Below, piece after piece: positions 17,559-26,388 of a stretch of 64,000 bases of DNA. The translations under genes and the position numbers were made by a program. The first letter of the stretch is position 1, and every line of letters starts with the position of its first letter. The stretch is from Methanobrevibacter ruminantium (lineage in GTDB: Archaea; Methanobacteriota; Methanobacteria; Methanobacteriales; Methanobacteriaceae), in NCBI RefSeq assembly GCF_016294135.1, contig NZ_JAEDCO010000002.1:1-64000 (forward strand). Reading direction: 5' to 3'. The notes under the pieces were generated by a model. The model did no database searches. It saw only the letters and a program-made list of their open reading frames with translations, and had not been told where the DNA came from.

Positions 17559-18425
17559 TTAGATACCTAATTCTTCACATTGATTGTCAACGAATTCTTG
17601 GATTTCATTAATTTGTTCTTCTTTAAGATGTCTGAATCTTTTTTGAGCAGATAAGTATTCCACTACAGGTTTTCTTTCTTGAGGTCTGTAAGTTACTCTG
17701 AATTCACCGTTTTCAATTTCAAATAATCCCCATGCACCGGTTTCAACAGCAAGTCTACCTAATTGAATGGTCTGTTCAGGTTTGAATCCCCAACCGGTAG
17801 TACATGGTTGATGTAAGTGAATGTAAGCAGGACCTTTGGTTTCAGCTGCCTTTTTAACCTTTTTCATAAAGTCTTCAGGATATGAAATTGATGCTGTAGC
17901 CACATATGGAATTCCATGAGCTGCCATAATGAAAGCCATGTTTTTCTTAGGCTTGTCTTCACCAAAGCTTAAATTACCTGCTGGTGAAGTGGTGGTTGAA
18001 GCACCATAAGGGGTAGCTCCACTTCTTTGAATACCAGTGTTCATGTAAGCTTCGTTATCGTAACAGATATAAGTTATGTCGTGACCTCTTTCCATTGCAC
18101 CGGATAATGATTGGATACCGATATCAGCAGTACCACCGTCACCACCGAAAGCAACAACATTAACATCTTCTTTACCTTGAGCTTTTAATGCTCTTTCTAC
18201 ACCGGAAGCCACTGCACCTGCGTTTTCAAAAGCAACATGAATCCATGGGACTTCCCATGCGGTTTCAGGATAAGGGGATGTCATAACATCCAAACAACCA
18301 GTCGCACAGGCAACTACAGTGTTTCTGCCTAATGCCTTAAGAGCAAGCCTTACAGCAATAGCTGCTCCGCAACCAGCACAACCTCTGTGACCTGGTGCTA
18401 ATAATTCTTCTTCAGGAAATTCCAT
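17559..18425 (-). CDS. porB: Pyruvate:ferredoxin oxidoreductase subunit beta (PorB)
   Basis: Thiamine-diphosphate subunit. The 288 residues carry cluster-ligating cysteines at HRGCAGCGAA near residue 18, the TPP/Mg motif AFGGDGGTADIGIQSLSGA near 97 and CYDNEAYMNTGIQRSGATP near 124. The second of two nearby ATGs (18425) is preferred because GGAGG lies nine bases upstream of it and abuts the first. With that start the gene begins one base after the porA stop, indicating translational coupling. Confidence 0.95.
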   Translation of the reverse strand: MEFPEEELLAPGHRGCAGCGAAIAVRLALKALGRNTVVACATGCLDVMTSPYPETAWEVPWIHVAFENAGAVASGVERALKAQGKEDVNVVAFGGDGGTADIGIQSLSGAMERGHDITYICYDNEAYMNTGIQRSGATPYGASTTTSPAGNLSFGEDKPKKNMAFIMAAHGIPYVATASISYPEDFMKKVKKAAETKGPAYIHLHQPCTTGWGFKPEQTIQLGRLAVETGAWGLFEIENGEFRVTYRPQERKPVVEYLSAQKRFRHLKEEQINEIQEFVDNQCEELGI

Positions 18426-18426
18426 A

Positions 18427-19575
18427 TTATTCATCCTCCTTTAAGCCTAACCAAGTAACTTCTTTTACTGGATTTTTAGTTAATTCTACAGCTTCTTCAA
18501 TGTATTCAGGAACTACGTCTCTTCCACCTAATCCTAAAATGAAACCATAGGTTTCCTTGTGACATTTAGTTTTCAAGTCTGCGAAGAGAGCTCCACCAAT
18601 ACCGAATGAGAAGTTTTTATCAAGTACAGCTAATTTATCAGCGTTTTTGGTAATTTCATCAATTTCCTCGAATGGGAATGGTCTGTAGGATCTGATTTTC
18701 AAGAGCCCTACTTTTTCGCCTTTTTCTCTTAAGTTGTCAACTACATATCTTACTGTACTTGCCATTGAACCCATACAGACTAAAATAATTTCTGCATCTT
18801 CACATAAGTAACTTTCAGTCAATCCATATTCTCTTCCGAATTTTTCACCGAATTCTGCACCCACTTCCTTGATTACTTCCATGGACTTATCCATAGCAAC
18901 TTGCATGTCATGTCTTGCTTCAGTGTAGTAATTAGGGTCTGCAAAGTTACCTAAGGACATTGGCCTTTCAGGGTCAAGGTAAGCGAATTTAGGCACATAT
19001 GGTTTAAGGAAAGTGTCTACTTCCTCTTGTTCCAATAAGTCTACAGGTTCAACTGTGTGAGTTAAGATAAATCCGTCTAAACATACCATTACAGGTAACA
19101 TAACTTCTTCATGCTCTGCAATTCTATATGCTTGAAGAATAGTGTCGAATCCTTCTTGAGCATTTTCCACATAAAGTTGAATCCATCCTGCATCTCTTTG
19201 TGCGATGGAATCTTGTTGATCGTTCCAAATGTTTAATGGAGCAGAAATTGCCCTGTTTGCATCTGCCATTACTATTGGAGCTCTCATACCTGCAGCTGCA
19301 AATAATATTTCATGCATTAACATTAAACCTTGAGATGAAGTAGCAGTAAATACTCTCACTCCTGCTTCGGAAGCTCCTAAAGTAGCACTAATTGCACTGT
19401 GTTCAGATTCTACTCTAATGTACTCTGCATCTAAATCACCATCTGCAACGAATTGTGCGAGGTATTCAGATATGGTAGTTTGAGGAGTAATAGGGTAAAC
19501 AGGAACAACTTGTGGTTTTGCTAACTTTACAGCTTCTGCAACTGCTCTATTTGTTGTCATAATTTCTTTTGCCAT
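18427..19575 (-). CDS. porA: Pyruvate:ferredoxin oxidoreductase subunit alpha (PorA)
   Basis: Large catalytic subunit. With PorB it reversibly oxidises pyruvate to acetyl-CoA, and in methanogens mainly runs as pyruvate synthase. The 382 residues include VVPVYPITPQTTISE near residue 22, RVESEHSAISATLGAS near 54 and TATSSQGLMLMHEIL near 77, all diagnostic. Domain order (pyrimidine-binding, then transketolase C-terminal-like) is complete. It lies in the middle of the porCDABEF operon and starts at an ATG behind GGAG. Confidence 0.96.
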   Translation of the reverse strand: MAKEIMTTNRAVAEAVKLAKPQVVPVYPITPQTTISEYLAQFVADGDLDAEYIRVESEHSAISATLGASEAGVRVFTATSSQGLMLMHEILFAAAGMRAPIVMADANRAISAPLNIWNDQQDSIAQRDAGWIQLYVENAQEGFDTILQAYRIAEHEEVMLPVMVCLDGFILTHTVEPVDLLEQEEVDTFLKPYVPKFAYLDPERPMSLGNFADPNYYTEARHDMQVAMDKSMEVIKEVGAEFGEKFGREYGLTESYLCEDAEIILVCMGSMASTVRYVVDNLREKGEKVGLLKIRSYRPFPFEEIDEITKNADKLAVLDKNFSFGIGGALFADLKTKCHKETYGFILGLGGRDVVPEYIEEAVELTKNPVKEVTWLGLKEDE

Positions 19576-19616
19576 AAAATTTTCTCCACTCTTATTTTTT
19601 CTCTTTAATAGCTTAG

Positions 19617-19859
19617 CTATTCTATTTCCATCTTAATAGCTTGAACTGGGCATTCTACTTTACAAATACCGCAACCTTTACAATAATCATAATCTATATC
19701 ATGGTCTTTGTTTACACATCCTTCTGGACAGAACATGATACAGTTATCACAATCTACACAAGCTTCTTTATCAAGGATTGGTTTAAAAGTTCTCCAACTC
19801 CCTGTTTTGTTTTTACGTGTACTTCCAGGTTCACTAATTGCACATCCAATAGAAACCAT
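19617..19859 (-). CDS. porD: Pyruvate:ferredoxin oxidoreductase subunit delta (PorD)
   Basis: An 80-residue ferredoxin-like subunit with two [4Fe-4S] motifs, CVDCDNCIMFCPEGCV and CKGCGICKVECPVQAI, typical of the separate delta subunit in four-subunit archaeal PORs. It relays electrons from the TPP site to ferredoxin. The start ATG follows AGGTGATTAA. It lies between porC and porA with short gaps. Confidence 0.94.
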   Translation of the reverse strand: MVSIGCAISEPGSTRKNKTGSWRTFKPILDKEACVDCDNCIMFCPEGCVNKDHDIDYDYCKGCGICKVECPVQAIKMEIE

Positions 19860-19901
19860 TTAATCACCTTTCATAAATTAATAAATTTTAAATACAGCCA
19901 C

Positions 19902-20423
19902 CTAAGCCATATCGTAAGCTTTTTGAGCTGCTACTGCGTTTTTCTCTCCAATTGGACCTGGGAAAGTTTCCTTAATTACTTCAATAAGTGATTCAATACT
20001 TACTTCACCGGTCTTTTTAGCAAAGTATCCTAAAATAATGGTGTTTACAATGTTTACACCTAAAATTTCAAGTGCAATGCCTGTTGCATCCACATCAAAT
20101 ACTTTGTAGTTTTCAGATTCGACCTTTTCATGAGTATTTATAATAACTTCACCATCTTCTTTCAGTCCAGAATAAACATCAACAACACTTAAAAGACCAT
20201 CGTCAAGAACTATCACATGATCAGGGTTGTAAACCTGATATCTTAAATTGATAGGTTCGCTATCGATTCTGGTAAATGCCATAACCGGAGCCCCTCTTCT
20301 TTCTACACCGAAGAATGGGAACGCTTGAGAGTATTTACCATCTTTAAATGCTGCTTTAGCTAAAATTTCTGCTGCAGTTACAGCACCTTGTCCTCCACGT
20401 CCGTGGAAGCGAATTTCAATCAT
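19902..20423 (-). CDS. porC: Pyruvate:ferredoxin oxidoreductase subunit gamma (PorC)
   Basis: A 173-residue gamma subunit, first gene of the operon, beginning [19 protein letters not shown] with the conserved GRGGQG, then [17 protein letters not shown] near residue 37. The ATG at 20423 is chosen over 20438 because GGAGGA sits just upstream at correct spacing; homologues begin at this strand. The promoter with two direct repeats lies immediately upstream. Confidence 0.94.
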
Positions 20424-20459
20424 TGATATTTCCTCCATTCTTTCATATACGATAATTAG

Positions 20460-20505
20460 TAAACATTGTATATACTATAACTTTTAATAAACATTGTATA
20501 TAAAT
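20460..20505 (-). promoter_or_regulatory. por operon promoter with two direct repeats
   Basis: TAAACATTGTATATA occurs exactly twice, at 20460-20474 and 20488-20502, 28 bases apart. The upstream copy merges with TTTATATA on the minus strand (20498-20505), the likely TATA box; the other lies near the expected transcription start. The arrangement suggests an operator for a repressor of pyruvate oxidoreductase. The rest of the gap to 20891 is AT-rich with a perfect TTTATCATGATAAA palindrome (20513-20526). Confidence 0.45.
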
Positions 20506-20891
20506 ATGTTGATTTATCATGATAAATTATTACAAATTATTATGAATTCGGCAAAATTTTCTCATAAATATTAGATGTGATGAAAAATAGTGCATCGGAA
20601 TTTGAAAAAATTGATAAAATTATTGATAAAGATAAATAAAGTTAATAATAATATAAAAATTTATATTATAAGAAAATAATAAAGAAACTAGTAAAATATT
20701 GAAAAATAATTTTTATGGAAATTTCATTAAATATCATGGAAAATTATTGAATTTTTTATGAGGAATTTTATAAATACCATTACAAATAATGATAAATTAT
20801 TGAAAAATACCATGATAAAAATGATAGATTGGGAATGGTAAATTTATGAAAAAAATCTTTACAATAGAAACATAATTCTGGAGCAAAAATA

Positions 20892-21209
20892 ATGAGATTC
20901 TGTCCGGATTGCGGTAAGATACTGATACCAAAAAACAATAAGCTGGAATGTGATTGCGGATATGTTGAAGAGATATCCGATGAAGACATCAAGGAAGAGT
21001 ATCAGTTCGAAGGAGAGCGAAAGAAAGAGGTTGGAGTCATTGTAACTGACAATAACAATGTAGCTCTTCCTACAAAAGAGATTACCTGCTATAAATGCGG
21101 AGGAACAAAGGGATACTGGTGGACAGTCCAAACAAGATCTGCTGATGAGGCTCCAACATATTTCATCAGATGTGCAAAATGCGGTAACACCTGGAGAAGG
21201 TCCAATTAA
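20892..21209 (+). CDS. tfs: Transcription factor S (TFS), RNA polymerase cleavage factor
   Basis: Archaeal homologue of the RPB9/RPA12 N-terminal and TFIIS C-terminal zinc ribbons; it stimulates RNA cleavage by backtracked RNA polymerase. In 105 residues it has CPDCGK...CDCGY (residues 4-23) and a C-terminal ribbon CYKCGG...CAKCGNTWR with the catalytic TRSADEAP loop holding the acidic Asp-Glu pair. Normal length. Monocistronic. Confidence 0.93.
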   Translation: MRFCPDCGKILIPKNNKLECDCGYVEEISDEDIKEEYQFEGERKKEVGVIVTDNNNVALPTKEITCYKCGGTKGYWWTVQTRSADEAPTYFIRCAKCGNTWRRSN

Positions 21210-21345
21210 AATTAATGTGTTTTTAATTAATAAAAATTTAAAAAAATAATAGTTTAATAAATAACAAAAATTTAAAAAAAAAGATAGTAGATAGGGAAAA
21301 GATAGATTCCCTTTCATTTAAATTAAAAAAATTACTCATTCTTAT

Positions 21346-22260
21346 TTATTCAGATTCATCAAGAATATATAAATCCTGATAATCGTCATCTTCAGCATCA
21401 TATTCTGTTTTTACTCTTTTTAAGATTCTTTTTTTAATAGGATTATTAGGATTCTCAGGATTATTTACCAAAATGACTTCCTCTTCATACATTGGAAGCG
21501 GTTCCGGATTTCTATTGGAATCATGATTTGAATTATTAGCTTTATGAGTAGGCCTATTGTAATGAGTGGATTGATTATGATTGAAATCTCTATCATCATT
21601 AGCGTTTCTGCCAAATGAAGTGTCCACTTTTCTTGCATGAGGCTTTCTTGGACTATGATTATTGATGAATTCATTTGACTTGAAATATTCCTTATCTGAA
21701 CTTATTAGTATATTGATTATCACAAGTGCCAATAAAACAATTACAACCAATGCAAACAATGAATCAAATGGAGCAAACACAGCATAGAATATTTTGGAAG
21801 TGATGCTTGAAATGTCCATAAGACCTCTTAAAAGCAACAATACTCCTACAATCAAAACAACAGTACCGTTACGTTTGCCAATATTGTTTGAATTGAAATA
21901 GGGATAAGCTCCTAAAATGATTAAACCGATTCCCATCAATCTGAATAAGTTATTTGCTACAGCAGATTCAAGGAAGTCAAATATCATGTCAAATCTGTAA
22001 TGCAATGCTGACAAGAAGAAAATCAATTCAATGATTCCTATTACAACCAATGGGAATATGTAAACAATCTCATTAGCCAATTTAGGTTTTCTCAAAGCCC
22101 CCTCCTCAATCTTCTCTTCAGAATATCCTGAAAGCAATTGATAAAGGAATGAACTCAATACAGATCCAATGATTGTACCGGAAACTCCTAAAACTGAAGT
22201 AAATAATGCTACAGTTCCAGAAATGAATGCCGCCATCATAACGTTAAAATGCTTAACCAA
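21346..22260 (-). CDS. Multi-pass membrane protein with a polar Asn-rich tail
   Basis: A protein of about 304 residues. The first 210 carry around five membrane segments, starting VMMAAFISGTVALFTSVLGV; the last 95 are hydrophilic, rich in Asn, His and Arg and ending in an acidic stretch (EYDAEDDDYQDLY). This shape suggests a membrane anchor with a disordered cytoplasmic tail. No family is recognised. A TTG at 22260 is chosen as start because GGGTGAT lies four bases before it; the GTG at 22269 overlaps that site. A pair of palindromic repeats lies upstream. Confidence 0.6.
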   Translation of the reverse strand: MVKHFNVMMAAFISGTVALFTSVLGVSGTIIGSVLSSFLYQLLSGYSEEKIEEGALRKPKLANEIVYIFPLVVIGIIELIFFLSALHYRFDMIFDFLESAVANNLFRLMGIGLIILGAYPYFNSNNIGKRNGTVVLIVGVLLLLRGLMDISSITSKIFYAVFAPFDSLFALVVIVLLALVIINILISSDKEYFKSNEFINNHSPRKPHARKVDTSFGRNANDDRDFNHNQSTHYNRPTHKANNSNHDSNRNPEPLPMYEEEVILVNNPENPNNPIKKRILKRVKTEYDAEDDDYQDLYILDESE

Positions 22261-22480
22261 AAGTATCACCCATATTTTTAATTTCTAAGTTTCATAATTT
22301 AATAAAAATCATAATAACTGCAAATAAAATTTACATTTCATCATATTTAAAATTGATTGATAATGAATTCAAACTATCAGGACTTAATAAATTCACAACA
22401 ATAAATTCCAACGATGAATTCACAGCAAATGAAAATAAGAAAAAATAATCTTGTGATTATAAAAAACTTACAATTAGTAT

Positions 22481-22514
22481 TTAAGGTATGATACCTTAGA
22501 GTATGATACCTTAA
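22481..22514. promoter_or_regulatory. Tandem operator-like repeats upstream of a membrane protein gene
   Basis: AAGGTATGATACCTT (22483-22497) is a palindrome about a central TGA, and TATGATACCTTA is repeated 16 bases later (22502-22513). This looks like two adjacent binding sites. They lie about 220 bases upstream of the membrane protein gene and just beyond the tRNA-Thr 3' end. The remainder of 22261-22601 shows nothing else. Confidence 0.35.
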
Positions 22515-22601
22515 ATAGACTAATTTAAAAAAAAAACAACTTTCGTTGAAAAAAAAAATAAAAAAACTAATTAATCCTTTTTGAATTAATTAGAAAAAAG
22601 A

Positions 22602-22673
22602 GCCTTAGGGGGGATTCGAACCCCCGACTTCTACCTTACCAAGGTAGCGCTCTACCGGCTGAGCCACTAAGGC
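22602..22673 (-). tRNA. tRNA-Thr (anticodon GGT)
   Basis: A 72-base cloverleaf on the minus strand: acceptor GCCTTAG/CTAAGGC, D-arm GCTC...GAGC, anticodon stem CTACC/GGTAG with loop TTGGTAA (anticodon GGT), and a T-arm of five G-C pairs around TTCGAAT. CCA is not encoded. A T-rich stretch follows. Confidence 0.96.
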
Positions 22674-22703
22674 AGTAAAAATCGGAAAAATCTATAAAAA
22701 AGT

Positions 22704-22785
22704 GCAAGGGAAGGGATTCGAACCCTCGTAGGTCTACACCAAAGGATCTTAAGTCCTTCCCCTTTGGCCGCTCGGGAACCCTTGC
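22704..22785 (-). tRNA. tRNA-Leu (anticodon TAA)
   Basis: An 82-base class II tRNA on the minus strand: acceptor GCAAGGG/CCCTTGC, a leucine-type D-arm, anticodon loop CTTAAGA (anticodon TAA), a long variable arm and T-loop TTCGAAT. It lies 30 bases upstream of tRNA-Thr in the same direction, so the two are probably one transcript. Confidence 0.94.
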
Positions 22786-22980
22786 ATAATAATACAACAA
22801 TATTATTTTAAACTTTATTCTATATAAATGTTATGGATATAAAAAATTTTTATTGAAAAATCCCAGATAAAAGCTTAAATTAAGGGACTTAGGCAGAAAA
22901 TCATTAAGAAATAATCAAAAATTTACAAAGTTATATAAAGAAAAATGATTATATTTTAAAATAGTATTAAATAAAACTTT

Positions 22981-23064
22981 ATTAAAGTAATTATTATTTA
23001 AAGTAATTATTTATTAAAGCAATTATTTATTAAAGTAATTTTTATTAAAGTAATTATTTTATTA
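22981..23064. repeat. Short tandem A/T repeat
   Basis: About five imperfect units of TATTAAAGTAATTATT, each roughly 16-17 bases, in front of the ferredoxin gene. One unit has AAAGC instead of AAAGT. It is too short and AT-rich to be a CRISPR or a centromere-like array. It fills most of the 22786-23156 gap, which holds nothing else recognisable. Confidence 0.5.
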
Positions 23065-23156
23065 AAAAATTATATTAAATTTAAATTATTATAAGAATCA
23101 AAATTAGATTTTAATAATTTACAAAATTCACAAAAAATATTTTATGAGGCGATATA

Positions 23157-23324
23157 TTGATAGTTATTGATTTAGATGAATGTGGAGTTTGTGAAAAATG
23201 CATATCCGTTTGTCCAAAAGACTTGATTGAGAAAAGAGGATACACAATGATCATTAAGGACGGCTGTGATGACTGTGGAATATGCATGGACATGTGTCCT
23301 TTAGGTGCTATTTACGAAGAATAG
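23157..23324 (+). CDS. Small 2[4Fe-4S] ferredoxin
   Basis: A 55-residue protein with two perfect cluster motifs, CGVCEKCISVCP (Cys 9, 12, 15, 19) and CDDCGICMDMCP (Cys 37, 40, 43, 47), the classical clostridial-type pattern. It is a likely low-potential electron carrier in the cytoplasm. The start is a TTG at 23157, supported by GAGGCGAT seven bases upstream; the next possible start would cut off the first cluster. It lies between tRNA-Leu and an envelope protein gene; no specific partner is suggested. Confidence 0.85.
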   Translation: MIVIDLDECGVCEKCISVCPKDLIEKRGYTMIIKDGCDDCGICMDMCPLGAIYEE

Positions 23325-23395
23325 CTAAAAAATCAATACATTAATAATGAAAGCATGGATAGAATGAATACTTAAAATTTTTTAAGGTAATTAAT

Positions 23396-24115
23396 ATGAA
23401 AAAACCAGGTTTTTTAAATAAGATTACAATTATTGACATCTTAATAATTATCTGCATAATCGGTGCAGCGGGATTTGCCATTTACCATATGGCGGATGAT
23501 GACTCCTTAAATGCCTCCGCCACTTCTTTTGACTATTCCACCAATTCAAAAATACTTGAAACCTATTTGGATTACTATAAAAACGGCAATGTTGTTACAA
23601 GCACAATTGTTGGAACCGATGCAAGAACCAGAGAAAAGGTTGAACTAAATGGAAAAGTCCTATGGTTAGGGGAAAGTGAAAATCAAAAAATAAACGTTCT
23701 CCTTGATAATAATGGCAAACCATTGCTTGCTGGATTCTACAAGGATGTGCCAAATGCAGACTTGTTCATTGATTCAATTAGCTTAGAGTCAAACGGAGAT
23801 ACCTACAAGAATGTCAAGGACATTTCTGTCGCTCCAAAAGAAATCGGCAATATCAATGATTTAATCAGTGAAATGCCTAATGGAAGCCATTGTGAAATCA
23901 GTACAAGCATTGCTATAGACAATCTTGATGGCGTAAAATATCAAAAATTGCTAAATGCATTATATGATAATAAAAAGCCTTGCATTGTCATGAATGCTGA
24001 AACCAATGTTCTTGAAATCAATAGAGCAAATAAAACTGATTTGAAGACCGCTAGTGAAATATTAGGCGATTTCGATGGTCAGACTAGCCAAATTAAAATC
24101 AGAACTTATAATTAA
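23396..24115 (+). CDS. Membrane-anchored extracytoplasmic protein (DUF4330-like)
   Basis: A 239-residue protein with one N-terminal membrane segment (ITIIDILIIICIIGAAGFAI, residues 9-28) and a soluble remainder expected outside the cell. The start resembles DUF4330 proteins, which share the NKITIIDIL lead. The body has repeated beta-rich stretches and no catalytic motif I recognise. It lies 47 bases before an oligosaccharide repeat-unit polymerase-like gene in the same direction, so a role at the cell surface, perhaps with a surface glycan, is a reasonable guess. Confidence 0.55.
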   Translation: MKKPGFLNKITIIDILIIICIIGAAGFAIYHMADDDSLNASATSFDYSTNSKILETYLDYYKNGNVVTSTIVGTDARTREKVELNGKVLWLGESENQKINVLLDNNGKPLLAGFYKDVPNADLFIDSISLESNGDTYKNVKDISVAPKEIGNINDLISEMPNGSHCEISTSIAIDNLDGVKYQKLLNALYDNKKPCIVMNAETNVLEINRANKTDLKTASEILGDFDGQTSQIKIRTYN

Positions 24116-24162
24116 AATTAAGTAATACAAAAATAGAACAATAAGGATAATAAAGTGAAAAT

Positions 24163-25458
24163 ATGAGTTTAATATATTCTATAACTAGCAAGATAACTAG
24201 AACTATAGAAGATATGATTAGCAAATCCTTCTTATTTACACTTATTTTCAAAATCTTAGGATTTATTGAAAATGAATGGGTCAATAGCTATTTCAAGAGC
24301 TTGTATCCTAGTGAAAACTTTTTATCCATTTTCAAAAAAAGCAAAATTCTTAAGGAGGAAATATTTTCACCACTTGTTGTTTTAGTTACATTTACACTTT
24401 TTTTACTTCTTGCAACAGAACCTGTTTCAAGGGATTTGCAATTCACCATATTGATTGCATTCATCTCATTTTTCATTGGGGCAATCATATTAACAAGATT
24501 TGTTTTAAACAATAGTGAAAGTAATAAAATACCCGTGTTTGATACAAAAGACGTATATTCAATAGGATTTTGCCTTACATTAATTGGAATCATATTCCTT
24601 TTCATAAGCATTGCATCTGTTGGAGGATTGCCAATATTGAAATCCTCTTTAAGATACTCACTAAAACCTATATTCACAATGCCAGTGTTCCTAGTGGTAC
24701 CTGGAATAGGGCTTATTGCATCACACAGATTGAACCAATACAAAAGCGGTGAAATCTCAAGAAGCCAAGTGAGATTCAGGTTCCTTATTCTAACATTAAT
24801 TGGAATTATAACTGTTCTCACACTTGAATACAGAACACCGATCATTGCTATCCTTCTCATGATGATCATCATTGCTTACTATGGTGAGATCTTATCAGTT
24901 TGGGAAGTGATTTTAGGTGCATTGATAGGAGTTTTTACAATTATGGGAATTGGTTATATGAGATCATTGAATGAGCTTGCAATAAGTACAAACACCAGCA
25001 TATTCTCCACCTTGGAACATAGGGCTAACTTCACTATGCATGTATTGAACCTATTGAATCAGATTTCAGGCAACTTTGGCATATTGCATGGGAAAATGAT
25101 AGCAAGTTCAATGCCTGGAAGTGATCTTGGACCTAGGATGTTAGTCGGCAAGCTAATAGCTTGGAGAACTGAAGTAACTGTAACCCCTACATTATTAGGT
25201 CAGATGATAGTTGATTTCGGTAAAATTGGAGTTGCAGTCGAGATGTGCCTTCTTGGATTCATCTTAGGAACAGGATATAAGATAATTAAAATCACTAAAG
25301 ACTCATTTTATATTGCAATATACAGTTTAATATTGACTTATTCCATCTTGGGAGTTGAAACTGGAATATTGGATATACAAATACTGTTCTACTTCCTTAT
25401 AATATCCTTTATCTATTTAGCAGCCATCTTAAAAGATAAAGGCATTAAAATCTATTAA
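24163..25458 (+). CDS. Oligosaccharide repeat unit polymerase-like membrane protein
   Basis: A 431-residue polytopic protein with about ten to eleven membrane segments and a large extracytoplasmic loop (about residues 270-345) containing EHRANFTMHVLNLL and GSDLGPRMLVGKL. This is the Wzy/O-antigen polymerase-like plan often annotated in Methanobacteriales as oligosaccharide repeat unit polymerase. It would join lipid-linked glycan units outside the membrane. The preceding DUF4330-like gene is probably co-transcribed. No glycosyltransferases lie nearby, so the assignment rests on topology and general resemblance. Confidence 0.6.
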   Translation: MSLIYSITSKITRTIEDMISKSFLFTLIFKILGFIENEWVNSYFKSLYPSENFLSIFKKSKILKEEIFSPLVVLVTFTLFLLLATEPVSRDLQFTILIAFISFFIGAIILTRFVLNNSESNKIPVFDTKDVYSIGFCLTLIGIIFLFISIASVGGLPILKSSLRYSLKPIFTMPVFLVVPGIGLIASHRLNQYKSGEISRSQVRFRFLILTLIGIITVLTLEYRTPIIAILLMMIIIAYYGEILSVWEVILGALIGVFTIMGIGYMRSLNELAISTNTSIFSTLEHRANFTMHVLNLLNQISGNFGILHGKMIASSMPGSDLGPRMLVGKLIAWRTEVTVTPTLLGQMIVDFGKIGVAVEMCLLGFILGTGYKIIKITKDSFYIAIYSLILTYSILGVETGILDIQILFYFLIISFIYLAAILKDKGIKIY

Positions 25459-25540
25459 AAAAACACTATTTTTAACGGATGAATTTAATTATTAAACTGT
25501 CAAATCTATTAAAAAAATACTATTTTTTAAAATAAGATAA

Positions 25541-25898
25541 ATTTAAAAAAAAATAAAAAAAAGAAAAAATCATTCATAGCAAAGCTATGAACTAATCTTG
25601 GAGGTTGAGTTAAATAATTTCTTAATAATTATTTACACTTCTGGAGATTAATAATCTTGTAGTTGGACCCTGAATCTTACATTCTTGAGAGCGATTATAT
25701 GCAAAAGAAAATGATGTGTGTTTTATGTAAAACTCATTAGACTAAAATTAATAATAAATTCTAAATTCAAGAGATTTGGATTGTTATGATTAAACTAATA
25801 CTATGTACAATTACTTGAATTTGAGAATTATCATTAACCAAGATTATTACAGATTTTTATTCAATAACACAATAGTTTAGGTATACCTAAACTTATTG
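25541..25898 (-). ncRNA. Candidate metal-responsive small RNA, copy 1
   Basis: A leftward transcription unit of about 330-350 bases with no convincing ORF. In order on the minus strand: predicted start near 25898; a stem-loop with arms 25831-25814 and 25771-25754 (AAATTCAAG pairing); a conserved core at 25719-25687 shared with copy 2 (GAGAGCGATT and GAAAATGATGTGT on the plus strand); then CAACCTCCAAG; and a perfect 8-bp hairpin TTCATAGC/GCTATGAA (25591-25573) followed by a long T-tract. The promoter is a TATA box flanked by two TTTAGGTNNACCTAAA palindromes. It does not lead into a gene: the neighbour downstream is convergent. That it is a regulatory RNA is inference. Confidence 0.6.
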
Positions 25899-25958
25899 TT
25901 AATTATAGATTTGTCTCCATAGTATATAAACCTTTCTAAATTTTTAGGTTTACCTAAA
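25876..25958 (-). promoter_or_regulatory. Promoter of copy 1: palindrome-TATA-palindrome
   Basis: TTTATATA on the minus strand (25930-25923) lies between TTTAGGTATACCTAAA (25876-25891; 18-bp perfect palindrome with its flanking bases) and TTTAGGTTTACCTAAA (25943-25958). The palindromes resemble DtxR/IdeR iron boxes. One sits upstream of the TATA box where BRE would be, the other just past the expected transcription start, so binding would block initiation. Confidence 0.65.
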
Positions 25959-26044
25959 AAATTATTGAATAATATTGATCATACAAAAAATAAAATTTTA
26001 AAATTTTGAAAACAACTAAAAGAAACAGCTGAAAAACTAAAAAT

Positions 26045-26388
26045 ATTAAAAAAAATAAAATAAGAGGCAGTACATAGCATACCTGAGATCAAGAATACCA
26101 TGTACTTGTTTGGAGATTGCTAAATAACAATTAAGTTATTTCAAAATGGTTCTTAAAATCATAAAAAGTTCTTATTAATTCCCAGAATTTCATTTGGATA
26201 GAGAGCGATTTTAACAGAAGAAAATGATGTGTTGAAATTCTTTTTAAGCCAATAATAATCTAAAGAAAGGGAGGAAGATAATTATATGTAATTTAGAAAA
26301 CTTTAGATTATTATTGGTCGAACTAATAAACAACAAAATTTAAGATTTTTCAAGAAACAATAAAATTTAGGTGTGCCTAAACTTATTG
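26045..26388 (-). ncRNA. Candidate metal-responsive small RNA, copy 2
   Basis: A second unit with the same order of parts as copy 1. Start predicted near 26388; a perfect 17-bp inverted repeat (arms 26317-26301 and 26265-26249) whose 35-base loop reads CTTCCTCCC on the RNA; the conserved core at 26232-26201; CAATCTCCAA; then a 7-bp hairpin AGTACAT/ATGTACT (26106-26069) and a T-rich end. The CCUCCC loop is complementary to Shine-Dalgarno sequences. Outside the promoter, core and general layout the two copies have diverged strongly, which argues that the shared parts are under selection. No ORF with a ribosome binding site is seen. Confidence 0.6.

Noticed and set aside
22981..23064. Tandem repeat considered as a CRISPR array
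   Set aside because: Units are contiguous, 16-17 bp, with no unique spacers and almost no G or C.
25705..25740. Short plus-strand frame starting ATGATGTGT within the conserved core of copy 1
   Set aside because: In copy 2 the same frame stops after three codons, so the core is not conserved for coding.
26020..26104. Minus-strand frame starting ATGGTATTC in the end hairpin of copy 2
   Set aside because: It has no ribosome binding site, lies in the terminator and has no counterpart in copy 1.
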